Assembly: GCF_000426245.1 (NCBI RefSeq)
Contig: NZ_AUEZ01000011.1
Location: 62,001 to 126,000 of the forward strand
Reading direction: 5' to 3'
Source: Bradyrhizobium sp. Ai1a-2
Lineage (GTDB): Bacteria; Pseudomonadota; Alphaproteobacteria; Rhizobiales; Xanthobacteraceae
DNA length: 64,000 nucleotides
Below are positions 33,943-43,212 of this stretch, piece after piece (the stretch's first letter is position 1; the number at the start of each line of letters is the position of its first letter). A model generated the notes under the pieces. That model was not told the origin of the DNA and made no database searches. It saw nothing but the letters and a program-made list of their open reading frames with translations. Position numbers and translations under genes: made by a program.

Positions 33943-35201
33943 ATTTCAATCGGCCTTTGAAGGTTGAGCCGACGCCCGAAAAGGATCGCGAGCGCGATCC
34001 GGGGCCGGTGCGGCATGGCCGTTCAAGGCGGTGGATCGGGCGGACTGCGGGCGTGGCCCTGGGGCTGATCGGAACGGCCGCGCTGGCGTCCGGAGCCTGG
34101 AGCCACTACGCACAGTACCGCCGGACCATCGCCACCGCCGAGCAGCGCCGCGATCTCGTCCCGGACGTTCGTGTGGCAACGGTCGAGCCCGGCAGCGGGA
34201 TCGACGTCGTCAACCTGCCGGCAACCACCTCGGCTTTTGCCGCCGCCAACATCTTCGCGCGCGCCAGCGGCTATATCGCCAAGCGTGAGGCGGACATCGG
34301 TGACCATGTGAAGGAAGGGCAATTGCTGGCGGAGATCGTTGCGCCGGAGCTCGACCATCAAATCGCTCAGGCCGAGGCAACGCTCGGGCAGCTCAGGTCG
34401 GCGTTGCAGCAGGCGGAGGCCAACAGGGAACTGGCCAAGGTGACCTGGGATCGCGACAAGCCGCTGGTGGAGAAGGGCTGGCTCACCGCGCAGCAGGGAA
34501 CGATCGACTCCCAGACGTTGAAGGCGCAGGAGGCCGCGGTCGCGGTTGCGCAGGCCAATGTGGTCGCCGAGGAAGCGCAGGTGCAAGTGCTGCATCAGCA
34601 GAAGATCTATCAGCACGTCGTTGCGCCCTTTGACGGCGTGATCACCCAGCGCAATATCGACGTCGGCAGCCTGGTGCAGGCGGATGCAACCAGCGGCACG
34701 TTCATGTTCACGATCATGCAGAGCAATGTCATCCGCACTCAGGTGTTTGTTCCGCAGGACGCGGCGTTCGGAGTACGCCCGGGGATCGACGCCATCGTGC
34801 ATGTTCCGGAACTGCCTGACCGCACCTTCCCCGGCAAGGTCACGCGGATCGCCGACGCGCTGCAGCCGGGTTCCCGAACGCTGTTGACCGAGATCGATAT
34901 CCCGAATCCGGACGGCGCGCTCACGCCCGGCATCTACTGCACGATTGACTTGCGCATCCCGCGCAAAACGCCGAGCTTCAAGGTGTCTGCGGATGCGATC
35001 ATCTTCAATCAAGCCGGCCTGCAGGTCGCCGTGGTCGAGAACGGGGTGGTGCATCTGCACAAGATCAACATCGTGCGTGACCTCGGCAAGCAGGTGGAGA
35101 TCAACAGCGGTGTCAAGGCGGGCGACAGAGTGATCCTCAATCCGTCGGTCGACCTTGCCGACGGCAGCCGCGTGACCCTCAGGACCCAGGCCGTTTCCTG
35201 A
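33939..35201 (+). CDS. RND efflux periplasmic adaptor protein (HlyD/AcrA family)
   Basis: A 420-residue membrane-fusion protein joining the RND transporter to an outer-membrane channel. A cytoplasmic basic N terminus is followed by one membrane anchor (TAGVALGLIGTAALASGAW, about residues 33-51). The lipoyl half-motif with GYIAKREADIGDHVKEGQLLAEI starts near 111, an alpha-helical hairpin of heptad-like Gln/Ala-rich sequence runs from about 140 to 215, and the second lipoyl half begins VVAPFDGVITQRNIDVGSLV. The start overlaps the stop of the pump gene. It is an anchored, non-lipoprotein version because no lipobox cysteine is present. Confidence 0.93.
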   Translation: MNFNRPLKVEPTPEKDRERDPGPVRHGRSRRWIGRTAGVALGLIGTAALASGAWSHYAQYRRTIATAEQRRDLVPDVRVATVEPGSGIDVVNLPATTSAFAAANIFARASGYIAKREADIGDHVKEGQLLAEIVAPELDHQIAQAEATLGQLRSALQQAEANRELAKVTWDRDKPLVEKGWLTAQQGTIDSQTLKAQEAAVAVAQANVVAEEAQVQVLHQQKIYQHVVAPFDGVITQRNIDVGSLVQADATSGTFMFTIMQSNVIRTQVFVPQDAAFGVRPGIDAIVHVPELPDRTFPGKVTRIADALQPGSRTLLTEIDIPNPDGALTPGIYCTIDLRIPRKTPSFKVSADAIIFNQAGLQVAVVENGVVHLHKINIVRDLGKQVEINSGVKAGDRVILNPSVDLADGSRVTLRTQAVS

Positions 35202-35450
35202 TGTCTCTTCGTCGGTTCGCCCGGATCGGCAGCAAAATCCCTTCATAAAATGCAATTTAATGGCGTGGTTCCGCCGCTAAGCCTATGTTGGTTGAACAGC
35301 GGCCCGACAGCGCTTGCCCTCCGAGGCGGTGATCAGGCGGTCGCTGGGCGGGCGCACTCCCCTGACCTGAAGCGCAGGCTAGCGGCGCCGCCCGGTTCCT
35401 GGCGGCCGGCTGGCAGTTGGGCCTCCGGCATGGTTGTCGAGAATGGATTG

Positions 35451-36128
35451 ATGGTAAAGGTGCTCTTGATCGAAGATGACGGCGAGACCGCCGAAGAGAT
35501 CACGGCCGAACTCGCCGAACGCGGCTTCGAGGTCGAATGGTCGGCCAATGGTCGAGAGGGCCTCGACAAGGCGCGCAACCTGAAGCCTGACGCCATGATC
35601 GTCGACCGCCTGTTGCCCGGAATGGACGGGCTCAGCGTGATCGAGACCTTGCGGAAGGAACAGGTTCGCACACCGGTGCTGGTGCTCAGTGCGCTCGGCG
35701 CGGTGGATGACCGTGTGCGGGGCCTGCGCATGGGCGGCGATGACTATCTCACCAAGCCTTTCGCCGTCGTGGAGCTGATCGCCCGGATAGAAGCGCTGCT
35801 GCGCCGGCCGGTGGAATCGCGTGAGACGTTGCTCCGGGTAGGGCAGCTCGAACTCGACCTGATCGAGCGCACTGCCAAGCGCGGCGATCGGGTGATCGAT
35901 CTGCTGCCGCGCGAATTTCGCCTGCTTGAATACATGATGCGGCGCAGCGACCAGTTGCTGACGCGCGCGATGCTGCTTGAAGAGGTCTGGAACTACAAAT
36001 TCGTCCCGGCGACAAACCTTGTCGACGTGCATATGGGCCGCTTGCGCCACAAGGTGGACGGGCCGAGCGAAGCTCCGATGATTCAAAATGTCCGCGGTGC
36101 CGGTTTCATCCTTCGTGCGGCTTCCTGA
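35451..36128 (+). CDS. OmpR-family response regulator
   Basis: A 225-residue two-domain regulator. The receiver domain has the acidic pair Asp9-Asp10 (LLIEDD), phosphoacceptor Asp52 in IVDRLLPGMDG and the conserved Lys in YLTKPF. The DNA-binding winged helix (about residues 130-222) shows LLPREFRLLEYMMRR and VHMGRLRHKVD. ATG 35451 (MVKVLLIEDD) begins at the first strand of the receiver domain; seven more residues from ATG 35430 are possible. It follows the efflux genes by 249 bases and overlaps its sensor kinase gene, so it probably controls the pump operon in response to a periplasmic signal. Confidence 0.93.
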   Translation: MVKVLLIEDDGETAEEITAELAERGFEVEWSANGREGLDKARNLKPDAMIVDRLLPGMDGLSVIETLRKEQVRTPVLVLSALGAVDDRVRGLRMGGDDYLTKPFAVVELIARIEALLRRPVESRETLLRVGQLELDLIERTAKRGDRVIDLLPREFRLLEYMMRRSDQLLTRAMLLEEVWNYKFVPATNLVDVHMGRLRHKVDGPSEAPMIQNVRGAGFILRAAS

Positions 36129-37593
36129 GATATTGCGCCGGCTCCGATCGGTGGCCGCTTACGTTATGCAGAGACATCCGAATTCGATGGGCCAGTGGCA
36201 ATTCATTCGCTCGAACAGTTTTCGCTGGGCACTTGCGGTAGCCGGCGTCCTTGCCGTTTTCATGATCGCGCTGTTCGGTTTCATCTACTTGAAGATCGAC
36301 GGCTATCTGATCGACAGGACCGACCGGATGCTCGGCCGCCAGATCGTTTTCATGGCGACGCTGCCGATAGAGCGCCAGCTCAATGCGATCGAAGATCATT
36401 TGCGGCAGGATTCGCGGGGTGTTCAATTTGCTGCGCTGTTTGGCCCGGACGGTCGGAGGCTGGCGGGCAACATCGAGCGTCTTCCGGCCGGTCTCAAGAT
36501 CGACGCGCCGGCGCAGAGCGTCACCGCGGCCAGAGCGGATCTGCGGGATCACGATCACCCGGTTCGCGCCATCGGCAGGCGCATGCCAAACGGCGACGTG
36601 CTGGTGATTGCGCGCAATGTCGATGAGACCAAGGAGATCTCTCACGTCGTCGGCGAAGCATTGGCGTTCGGACTGCTGCCGGCATTCATAATCTGTCTTC
36701 TGGCCGGCGCCTGGCTGAGCGTGCGGGCGCAGCGGCAGGTCGAGGAGGTCAATCAGCGCGTCCAGCGCATCATCGCGGGCGATCTGCGTGAGCGGCTGCC
36801 ATATACCGAGGGCAGCGAGCCGTTCTCCAAGCTCGCGGTCATCGTCAACGGCATGCTCGACGAGATGGAAACGATGATAAACGCGCTAGCTGGCGTCGGC
36901 AACGATATCGCCCACGACCTCAGGACTCCGCTGACGCGGGCACGGCTCGCGCTCGAGCGTGGCCGCACCCATGCAACGTCGCTGGAACAGCTTCAGACAG
37001 TCGCGGACAAGGCGATCGCCGGTATCGACCAGTCGCTGACGATCATCACCGCATTGTTGCGGCTTGCCGAGATCGAGAACAGCCGACGGTCGGCCGGCTT
37101 CGGTGTCGTTCCGCTTCATGAGATGTTGCGGGAGGTCTGCGACATCTATGAGCCGATCGCCGAGAACAAGAATATCGCGCTGACGGTCCACGCCGAGCAG
37201 CAGCTCAACGTACGCGGCGACCGGGACCTGTTGATCGAGGCGGTCACCAATCTCGTCGACAACGCCATCAAGTTCACTCCGGAGGGCGGCAAGGTCGACA
37301 TCGAACTGCTGCGTAACGGTAATGAAACCGTGATCCGCGTTGTCGATACCGGCAGCGGGATCACGGCAGAGGAGCGCGACGCGGTGCTGCGGCGGTTCTA
37401 TCGGTCCGACAAGATGCGTAATACGCCGGGCGTCGGCCTCGGCCTCAATCTGGTGGCTGCGATCGTCAAATTGCACGGCTTCCGGCTGGCGATCCATCCG
37501 GGCGCGGGATGCCGCGTCGAGATCGTCTGCCCGGATCCCGAAGCGCAATCGCCGAGGGGAGGGCCGCGGCCTGTCCGTGTGACTTGCGTATAG
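36088..37593 (+). CDS. HAMP-domain sensor histidine kinase
   Basis: A membrane sensor of up to 501 residues. Two transmembrane helices (WALAVAGVLAVFMIALFGFIYL near residue 48 and ALAFGLLPAFIICLLAGAWL near 192) flank a periplasmic sensor region of about 120 residues. A HAMP linker follows, then the dimerisation helix with phosphoacceptor His276 in IAHDLRTPLTR. The ATP-binding domain has the N-box NLVDNAIKFTP, G1 DTGSGI and G2 GVGLGLNL. ATG 36088 overlaps the response regulator gene by 41 bases; later in-frame ATG codons at 36166 and 36187 still precede the first helix and are credible starts. Pairs with the adjacent regulator. Confidence 0.92.
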   Translation: MSAVPVSSFVRLPEILRRLRSVAAYVMQRHPNSMGQWQFIRSNSFRWALAVAGVLAVFMIALFGFIYLKIDGYLIDRTDRMLGRQIVFMATLPIERQLNAIEDHLRQDSRGVQFAALFGPDGRRLAGNIERLPAGLKIDAPAQSVTAARADLRDHDHPVRAIGRRMPNGDVLVIARNVDETKEISHVVGEALAFGLLPAFIICLLAGAWLSVRAQRQVEEVNQRVQRIIAGDLRERLPYTEGSEPFSKLAVIVNGMLDEMETMINALAGVGNDIAHDLRTPLTRARLALERGRTHATSLEQLQTVADKAIAGIDQSLTIITALLRLAEIENSRRSAGFGVVPLHEMLREVCDIYEPIAENKNIALTVHAEQQLNVRGDRDLLIEAVTNLVDNAIKFTPEGGKVDIELLRNGNETVIRVVDTGSGITAEERDAVLRRFYRSDKMRNTPGVGLGLNLVAAIVKLHGFRLAIHPGAGCRVEIVCPDPEAQSPRGGPRPVRVTCV

Positions 37594-37639
37594 CCTGCCT
37601 TTTCTCCGATAGTGAGCACGTCGGTTGGAGGAACAGGCC

Positions 37640-38800
37640 ATGGGCACAGCGATACACCCCTTTCGGATCTCGGTCAGTGACGACGTGCTCGAGGATCTCA
37701 AATCGAGGCTTCACCGGACGCGATGGCCCGAGGCCGAGCTGGTCGAAGACTGGAGCCAGGGCGCTCCGCTGCAGTGGATCCAGGACGTTTGCCGTTACTG
37801 GGCCGACGAATATGACTGGCGCAGCCGCGAAGCGCGCCTCAATCGCTTTGCACAGTTCACGACCGAGATCGACGGACTCGGCATCCATTTCTTGCACGTC
37901 CGCTCGCCGCATGCGAACGCGATGCCGCTGATCATCACCCATGGTTGGCCGGGATCGGTGGTCGAATTCCACAAGGTGATCGAACCGCTCACCGATCCGA
38001 CGGCCCATGGTGGTCGCGCCGCCGACGCGTTTCACGTGGTCTGTCCGTCGTTGCCGGGCTTCGGTTTCTCTGCCAAGCCGCGTACAACCGGCTGGGGCGT
38101 CGATCGCATCGCGACGGCCTGGGCCGTGCTGATGGAACGCCTTGGCTATGCGCGATACGGCGCGCAAGGCGGTGACTGGGGCTCGGCCGTCACGACCGCG
38201 CTGGGCGCGCAAGACGCCGCGCATTGCGCCGGCATCCACGTCACGCTGGCGATGGCGACGCGGCCCAATGTCGAGGGACAGCCGACGCCGGAAGAGACGC
38301 GGGCGCTGAACGGCATCAAATATTACGCCGACTGGGATTCCGGCTATTCCAAGCAGCAGTCGACCCGGCCGCAAACGCTTGGCTACGGGCTGACGGATTC
38401 GCCAAGCGGCCAGGCCGCGTGGATCCTCGAAAAGTTCTGGGCCTGGACCGACTGCGACGGCCATCCCGAGAACATCCTGTCCCGCGACGAACTGCTCGAC
38501 AATGTGATGCTGTATTGGGTGCCTGCCACCGCGGCCTCCTCGGCGCGGCTCTATTGGGAGAGCTTTGGACCGAAACGGCGAACTGTGCACAAGGTTACCG
38601 TGCCGACCGGCGTCGCGGTCTTTCCCAAGGAGATCGTCACGCCGGTTCGAAAGTGGATGGAAGCGAGCTTCACCAATATCCGCCATTGGAGCGAGATGCC
38701 GAAGGGCGGTCACTTTGCCGCCTTCGAGCAGCCTGAGTTGTTCGTGCGCGAGGTGCGCGAGTTCTTCCGGCCGTTGCGCGAGGAATCGAGCCAGTCATGA
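37640..38800 (+). CDS. Epoxide hydrolase (EHN-domain alpha/beta hydrolase)
   Basis: A 386-residue hydrolase. An N-terminal epoxide-hydrolase lid domain (FRISVSDDVLEDLKSRLHRTRWP, about residues 8-30) precedes the alpha/beta core. HGWPGS near residue 102 forms the oxyanion hole, the nucleophile is Asp179 in AQGGDWGS, and the His lies in KGGHFAAFEQPE near residue 357. An Asp nucleophile is what distinguishes epoxide hydrolases from esterases. GGAGGA lies 7 bases before ATG 37640, fixing the start. The ATGA overlap with the following glutathione S-transferase-like gene suggests the two form a small detoxification unit for epoxides. Confidence 0.9.
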   Translation: MGTAIHPFRISVSDDVLEDLKSRLHRTRWPEAELVEDWSQGAPLQWIQDVCRYWADEYDWRSREARLNRFAQFTTEIDGLGIHFLHVRSPHANAMPLIITHGWPGSVVEFHKVIEPLTDPTAHGGRAADAFHVVCPSLPGFGFSAKPRTTGWGVDRIATAWAVLMERLGYARYGAQGGDWGSAVTTALGAQDAAHCAGIHVTLAMATRPNVEGQPTPEETRALNGIKYYADWDSGYSKQQSTRPQTLGYGLTDSPSGQAAWILEKFWAWTDCDGHPENILSRDELLDNVMLYWVPATAASSARLYWESFGPKRRTVHKVTVPTGVAVFPKEIVTPVRKWMEASFTNIRHWSEMPKGGHFAAFEQPELFVREVREFFRPLREESSQS

Positions 38801-39807
38801 CCGAAGGACGCTATCGGCTGATCGGATCCACCGCGTCGCCCTACGCGCTCAAGCTGCGTGCGCTGCTGCGCTATCGCCGGATTCCTCATGACTGGGTGAT
38901 CATGACCAAGGCGCTGCGCGAGGCGACAGCGCACCTGCGGCCGATGCTGATTCCGGTGCTGCAATATCCCGACGGTAGTTACCGTGGCGAGACCACGACG
39001 CTGGCCTACGATCTCGAAAAGCGGCATCGCGGCCGGTCGGTGATCCCCGAGGACAAGGCCGTCGCATTCATTTGCGATCTCCTGGAGGATCTCGCCGACG
39101 AGTGGGCGGTGAAGCCATTGTTCCTCTACCGCTGGTGGGATGTGGAAGATCAAGCCTATGTCTCGCGCTGGGCCGGCGAGGAATGGTCGACGTCGGAGGC
39201 CGAGACCGGCAGCGCGCAGGAGATCGAGGAGTTTCGGCAGCGGCAGATCTCGCGCATGGCGATCCTCGGCGCGACCGCGGAAAACAAGCCGCTGCTTGAA
39301 GAAAGCTACCGGCGTATCCTCGCCGCGTTCGAGCCGCATGTCGGGATGACCAGATATCTGTTCGGCAGCCGGCCGTCGCTGGCGGATTTCGCCTGGTTCG
39401 GCCAGCTCAGCGAAATGGCGACTGATCCGACGCCGATGCGGATCATGCGGGCCGCGGCGCCGTTCACCGATCACTGGGTGCGCCGGCTCGACGATGCCTC
39501 GGGTGTCGATGGCGCGTGGTACCCACGCGAGCAGGCATTGAGCGGATGGGCCGAGGCGCTGCTGAAAATTGCCGGCGAACTCTATCTGCCGTTCCTGGTT
39601 GCCAACGAGAAGGCTTTGGCGAAGGGGCTGGAGCGGCTCGAGATCACCGTCTGGGGCCTGCCTTATGCGCTTGCGCCGTTCAAATACCAGGTCAAGTGCC
39701 TACAGCAGCTACGCGAGAAATTTGCAGCACTGAATGCGGCAGACCGCGACGCTCTACAGCCGCCGCTCGAGCGCACGGGATGCTGGATGCACCTGGCCGC
39801 AAACTGA
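38797..39807 (+). CDS. Glutathione S-transferase family protein
   Basis: A 336-residue cytoplasmic protein. Residues 1-80 form a thioredoxin-like N domain (LIGSTASPYALKLRALLRYR, then a cis-Pro segment MLIPVLQYPDGSYRGETTTLAYDLE), with the Ser of STASPY at the usual active site. A helical C domain follows, including YLFGSRPSLADFAWFGQL near residue 187, the GST C-terminal signature. It is about 100 residues longer than classical GSTs, with an extra helical tail of unknown purpose. It is translationally coupled to the epoxide hydrolase gene; glutathione conjugation of epoxides is a natural but unproven joint role. Confidence 0.88.
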   Translation: MTEGRYRLIGSTASPYALKLRALLRYRRIPHDWVIMTKALREATAHLRPMLIPVLQYPDGSYRGETTTLAYDLEKRHRGRSVIPEDKAVAFICDLLEDLADEWAVKPLFLYRWWDVEDQAYVSRWAGEEWSTSEAETGSAQEIEEFRQRQISRMAILGATAENKPLLEESYRRILAAFEPHVGMTRYLFGSRPSLADFAWFGQLSEMATDPTPMRIMRAAAPFTDHWVRRLDDASGVDGAWYPREQALSGWAEALLKIAGELYLPFLVANEKALAKGLERLEITVWGLPYALAPFKYQVKCLQQLREKFAALNAADRDALQPPLERTGCWMHLAAN

Positions 39808-39836
39808 TCGCCTTTCATTGCATCAAGCAAAGCCGC

Positions 39837-40091
39837 CTATCGCGAGCAGGACGGCAGCGTCTTGATGGCTTCCTCGGCCTCAGCCCGGCTCTTGTAAACC
39901 GTATCGCTTGCGACCGTGATGTTCGGCGTATCCGTCTTGGGCGTCTTGTCGACGACCGAGCAATTCTTGGTCAGCGAATTCAGCACGACATAAAACGCGG
40001 GGCCCGTTCTCGTGCTCTGGGCGAGGGCAGGGGCATGGCAGACAGTCGCAAGCGACGCAACCAAGCCGAGACAAAGCAGATAGCGTTTCAT
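39837..40091 (-). CDS. Small secreted protein of unknown function
   Basis: An 84-residue protein with a clear signal peptide (MKRYLLCLGLVASLATVCHA, cleavage near ALA). The mature part of about 57 residues carries SLTKNCSVVDKTPK and ends AIKTLPSCSR, so its two cysteines could form one disulfide. GGAGG lies 5 bases before ATG 40091, with a second ATG immediately upstream at 40094. Small proteins of this pattern are frequent in Bradyrhizobium and have no assigned role. It is convergent with the GST-like gene, 29 bases away. Confidence 0.72.
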   Translation of the reverse strand: MKRYLLCLGLVASLATVCHAPALAQSTRTGPAFYVVLNSLTKNCSVVDKTPKTDTPNITVASDTVYKSRAEAEEAIKTLPSCSR

Positions 40092-40625
40092 CATGACCTC
40101 CCTCGGTTCGAGAGAAGTTAGCGCGCGAAGAGGAGTTCGGTTCCGGATCGGGATGGTGGACTTCGGTGCCTCACCCCGCAAATTGATGGGCCCCGGTGCA
40201 TTGGAGCATCGCGGGGCCCTGTATCTTCGTTTTAGCGAAGGATTCTGGTAGACACCAGGATAACTCTGGATCGAAAAGCGCGTGGCCTTTGCGCTCCCAT
40301 CCTATGGATATGTTCAGATTGTCGACGGCGCAATGTGGCTAGCAGCTGCTGTTGACCTCAATTGCGCCGAGACCTTGCCGTTGAGCAAGGTCACTGGACT
40401 GGCCCGGTGGCGTCATGCTCCTCTCCAAGAGTGGCCCGACGGACATCTGTCCGTATCCTCTGCGTGCCGTCCGACGACATGATCGGTCAGCAATTCCTGC
40501 GAGGTCGGGAGCCAAGCTCCCCAGCACCCCGACAGGTGCATCACCAAAATGCTGCGGCAGATATTGGAGACTGTCAAGTGAAGTCGCGGTTCCCTAGCGA
40601 CGTGAGGGAACCACGAAGTGCGGGA
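40092..40625. other. Intergenic stretch with one strong hairpin
   Basis: Some 530 bases between two minus-strand genes. A GC-rich hairpin, GGGCCCCG facing CGGGGCCC with TGC/GCA pairing inside, lies at 40188-40219 and is followed on the plus strand by TGTATCTTCGTTTT. This could be a terminator, but no plus-strand gene ends nearby. Short open frames around 40282-40482 and 40362-40880 have no ribosome site or recognisable product. Nothing else is recognised. Confidence 0.5.
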
Positions 40626-41255
40626 TCATTTCCTATGCCGGCTGCCAAGCGCTGTCGCGATAGACGCGGGATCCTTGATGCGCTCGATCAGCATGTCGAT
40701 ACGGTCGCCGCCCCAGAACAGTTCGCCGTTGAACACCATCGTGGGGACGCCGAAAACGCCAAGTGCCTCCGCTTCCTCGATGATCCGATCGTGTTCCGCT
40801 CGCGCAGGGCCATGAACATATTCCTCGAAATCTTTCGGCGAACCACCGCTCGCGGCGATCACGCCAGCGATATCAGATAGTTCGTCGATCTCCAGATCAT
40901 GGTTCCAAAAGCGGCGAAAAACCGTGTCGTGGTACGGCCGAAATAGTCCATGGCGTTGGGCGAACAGCATGCCGGCGCTGGAATAGAACGCATCGTAAAT
41001 CCGCCGCGGCCCCTTCATCGTCAGCCCTTGCGCGTTGGCGAAACGCCGCGCGTCCATATAGGCGTAACGCACCTTGCGCCAGAAATGCGGGGTGCGCTCT
41101 TCCACGGTCCCCATGAATTCCGGGATCCGCAGCGTATAGGGCAGCCACTCCAGCTCGACGCCATGCTGCTCCTCGAGTTCGAACAGGCGCTTGTTGGCGA
41201 CGAAGGCGTAAGGGCTCTTGTAGTCGGTGTAGATGCGTACGCGCGGCCTTTCCAT
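40626..41255 (-). CDS. DsbA-family / 2-hydroxychromene-2-carboxylate isomerase-like protein
   Basis: A 209-residue thioredoxin-fold protein of the HCCA isomerase/GST-kappa group. The active-site strand reads YTDYKSPYAF: Ser-Pro replaces the CxxC of true DsbA oxidoreductases, as in the isomerases. The helical insert follows, and the fold closes with the cis-Pro loop FGVPTMVFNGELFWGGDRI near residue 170. No signal peptide is present, so it is cytoplasmic. It starts 27 bases after the monooxygenase stop and is the last gene of the minus-strand operon. Isomerisation of a ring-cleavage product or a glutathione-linked step is possible; the substrate is unknown. Confidence 0.85.
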   Translation of the reverse strand: MERPRVRIYTDYKSPYAFVANKRLFELEEQHGVELEWLPYTLRIPEFMGTVEERTPHFWRKVRYAYMDARRFANAQGLTMKGPRRIYDAFYSSAGMLFAQRHGLFRPYHDTVFRRFWNHDLEIDELSDIAGVIAASGGSPKDFEEYVHGPARAEHDRIIEEAEALGVFGVPTMVFNGELFWGGDRIDMLIERIKDPASIATALGSRHRK

Positions 41256-41282
41256 CCCTGACCTCCCTGATCGTGGTGGCTC

Positions 41283-43202
41283 TCAGGCGTCTGCACGTTT
41301 CGTTTGTCGATACTGGCTCAGATCAGGATCGTGAGTCATCGCCCAATAGTCGACGAAACGCCAGGGCATGGCCGAGAACACGCGGCCCCGGCTGTTGCGG
41401 TAATAGGTCGTCATGCCCGGATGGGTCCAGATCAACTGCTCATGCTCGGCATCGACCTTGCGGACATATTGATCATGCGCCTCTTGACTGACATCGATGG
41501 CGGCGATGCCCTTCTCGATCATCTCGGCAAGGCAGGCCGAGATGTACCGGCTCTGGCATTCCGACTGGAAGATCACGCTGCCGCCATGCGCCGGTCCTGA
41601 GTTCGGTCCGAGCATCAGGAAGAGGTTTGGGAAGTTGGGTACGGTCAAGCCGAGATAGGCCGTCGGGTTATCGTTGGCCCAGACGTCCCTGAGATTGTTG
41701 CCGCCGCGCCCGGTGATGTTGAGCCGCGCCGCCATCTCCGAAACCTTGAAGCCTGTGGAGATGACGATGATGTCGTGCGCGTGTTGCTCGCCATCCGCCG
41801 TGACGATGCCATCGCGCGCAAAATGGTCGATTAGATCGGTGATCAGCTCGACATTCGGCCTGGTCAGCGTCTTGAACCAGTTGTTGTCGAGCAGGATGCG
41901 CTTGCCATAGGGCGGATAGGTCGGCACGCATTTTTCGATCAGGTCGGGGCGATCCCTGAGCTCGGACAGGATGAAATCCGTCAGCTCCTGCCGGTGCCGG
42001 TCGTTGCCCTTGTTGACGGCGCGCGCCGGATGCGGCCAGTTCGGATCCTTGCGCAGGAACGGCAGCAGGCCGTCGCCATAGCGCCAGAACATGTTGAAGC
42101 GGTACCACTGCACATAGAAGGGCAGGTGTGCGAGCAGCCATTGCGCGCCTTCGGTGATCGGGTCGGAGTAGCCCTTGACCGGCCGCGCCCATTGCGCCGT
42201 GCGCTGATAGACCGTGATCGACGATACGCGATCGGCGATGGCGGGCACGAGCTGCATCGCGGTGGCGCCGGTACCGATCACGGCGACGCGCTTGCCGTCG
42301 AGATTGATATCGTCGGACCACAGCGCCGAATGCACGGCAAGGCCCTGGAAATCTTCCTCGCCCTTGAAACGGGCCGGAGCCGGGTCGTTGAGCTGGCCGA
42401 TGGCGCTGACCAGAGCGGTCGATTCGAAGGTTTCTTCGCCGTTGCCGGTCCTGAGAGTCGAAATCCAGCGCCGCTTGTTCTCGTCCCAGCGTGACGCGAC
42501 CAACTCGGTGTTGAGACGGACATGGCGCCGGATGCCGTGTTCGCGCACCACCTTCAAGAGATAGTCGAGCAACTCCTGGCGCGGCGCGAAATAACGCGTC
42601 CATTGGTTCCGTTCGCCGAAAGAGAAGGAGTAGGAGTGGTTCGGCGTATCGACGCCGCAGCCGGGATAGCGGTTGACGTACCAGGTGCCGCCGATCTCGT
42701 CCTCTTTCTCGACGATGGTATAGGGGATGCCGAGCCGGTCCAGCGCGACGCCCAGTGCAATCGCGCATACGCCGGCACCGACGATCAGGACGTGCTGCTC
42801 CGCCAGCTTCTCGTCCGATGGACGTTTGTTCCAGCGCGCATCGCGCGGGATGAAGCCCATTTCCTCGCGCATCAGCGGCGCGTATTCCGGCGCGACGTTC
42901 TCGCCGAGCGTCGCGCTCATCATCTTCAGCATCAATTCGTTGCCGGGATCGGTGATGACAGGCTTGGGCTCGCCGTGCTCATAGAGCTTCAGGACCGCGG
43001 CGCGGATTTCGTCCTGGATCTCCTTCGGTACGCCGGCGTCCGGATCGGGGATCAGGCGCACGTCGCGCTTGGGCTTGTACGGTGGTTCGAGCCAGCGCTC
43101 ATCGCCGGTCATGTGCACCAGCACCATCAGCAGCACGCGAATGTCGCCTTCAGCGATAGCGGAAGCCAGGTCGAGTTTCTTGCGCGGCATTTCGATGTTC
43201 AT
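41283..43202 (-). CDS. Flavin-containing Baeyer-Villiger-type monooxygenase
   Basis: A 639-residue flavoprotein with an unusually long N-terminal domain of about 135 residues before the first FAD motif. The FAD Rossmann motif is IVGAGVCAIALG (near 140), and EIGGTWYVNRYPGCGVD is typical of Baeyer-Villiger enzymes. The fingerprint FQGLAVHSALWSDD (near 285) fits FxGxxxHxxxW, with Ser replacing the usual Pro. The NADPH Rossmann motif is VIGTGATAMQL. Such enzymes insert oxygen into cyclic or linear ketones to give lactones or esters. ATG 43202 with AGGA upstream is the start; longer frames overlap the SDR gene. The extended N terminus resembles 4-hydroxyacetophenone monooxygenase-like members, a guess from length. 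Confidence 0.9.
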   Translation of the reverse strand: MNIEMPRKKLDLASAIAEGDIRVLLMVLVHMTGDERWLEPPYKPKRDVRLIPDPDAGVPKEIQDEIRAAVLKLYEHGEPKPVITDPGNELMLKMMSATLGENVAPEYAPLMREEMGFIPRDARWNKRPSDEKLAEQHVLIVGAGVCAIALGVALDRLGIPYTIVEKEDEIGGTWYVNRYPGCGVDTPNHSYSFSFGERNQWTRYFAPRQELLDYLLKVVREHGIRRHVRLNTELVASRWDENKRRWISTLRTGNGEETFESTALVSAIGQLNDPAPARFKGEEDFQGLAVHSALWSDDINLDGKRVAVIGTGATAMQLVPAIADRVSSITVYQRTAQWARPVKGYSDPITEGAQWLLAHLPFYVQWYRFNMFWRYGDGLLPFLRKDPNWPHPARAVNKGNDRHRQELTDFILSELRDRPDLIEKCVPTYPPYGKRILLDNNWFKTLTRPNVELITDLIDHFARDGIVTADGEQHAHDIIVISTGFKVSEMAARLNITGRGGNNLRDVWANDNPTAYLGLTVPNFPNLFLMLGPNSGPAHGGSVIFQSECQSRYISACLAEMIEKGIAAIDVSQEAHDQYVRKVDAEHEQLIWTHPGMTTYYRNSRGRVFSAMPWRFVDYWAMTHDPDLSQYRQTKRADA

Positions 43203-43212
43203 GCTCTTGTCC

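Noticed and set aside
40282..40880. Plus-strand frames in and beyond the 40.1-40.6 kb gap
   Set aside because: They have no ribosome site or recognisable product, and the right part is antisense to the HCCA-isomerase-like gene.
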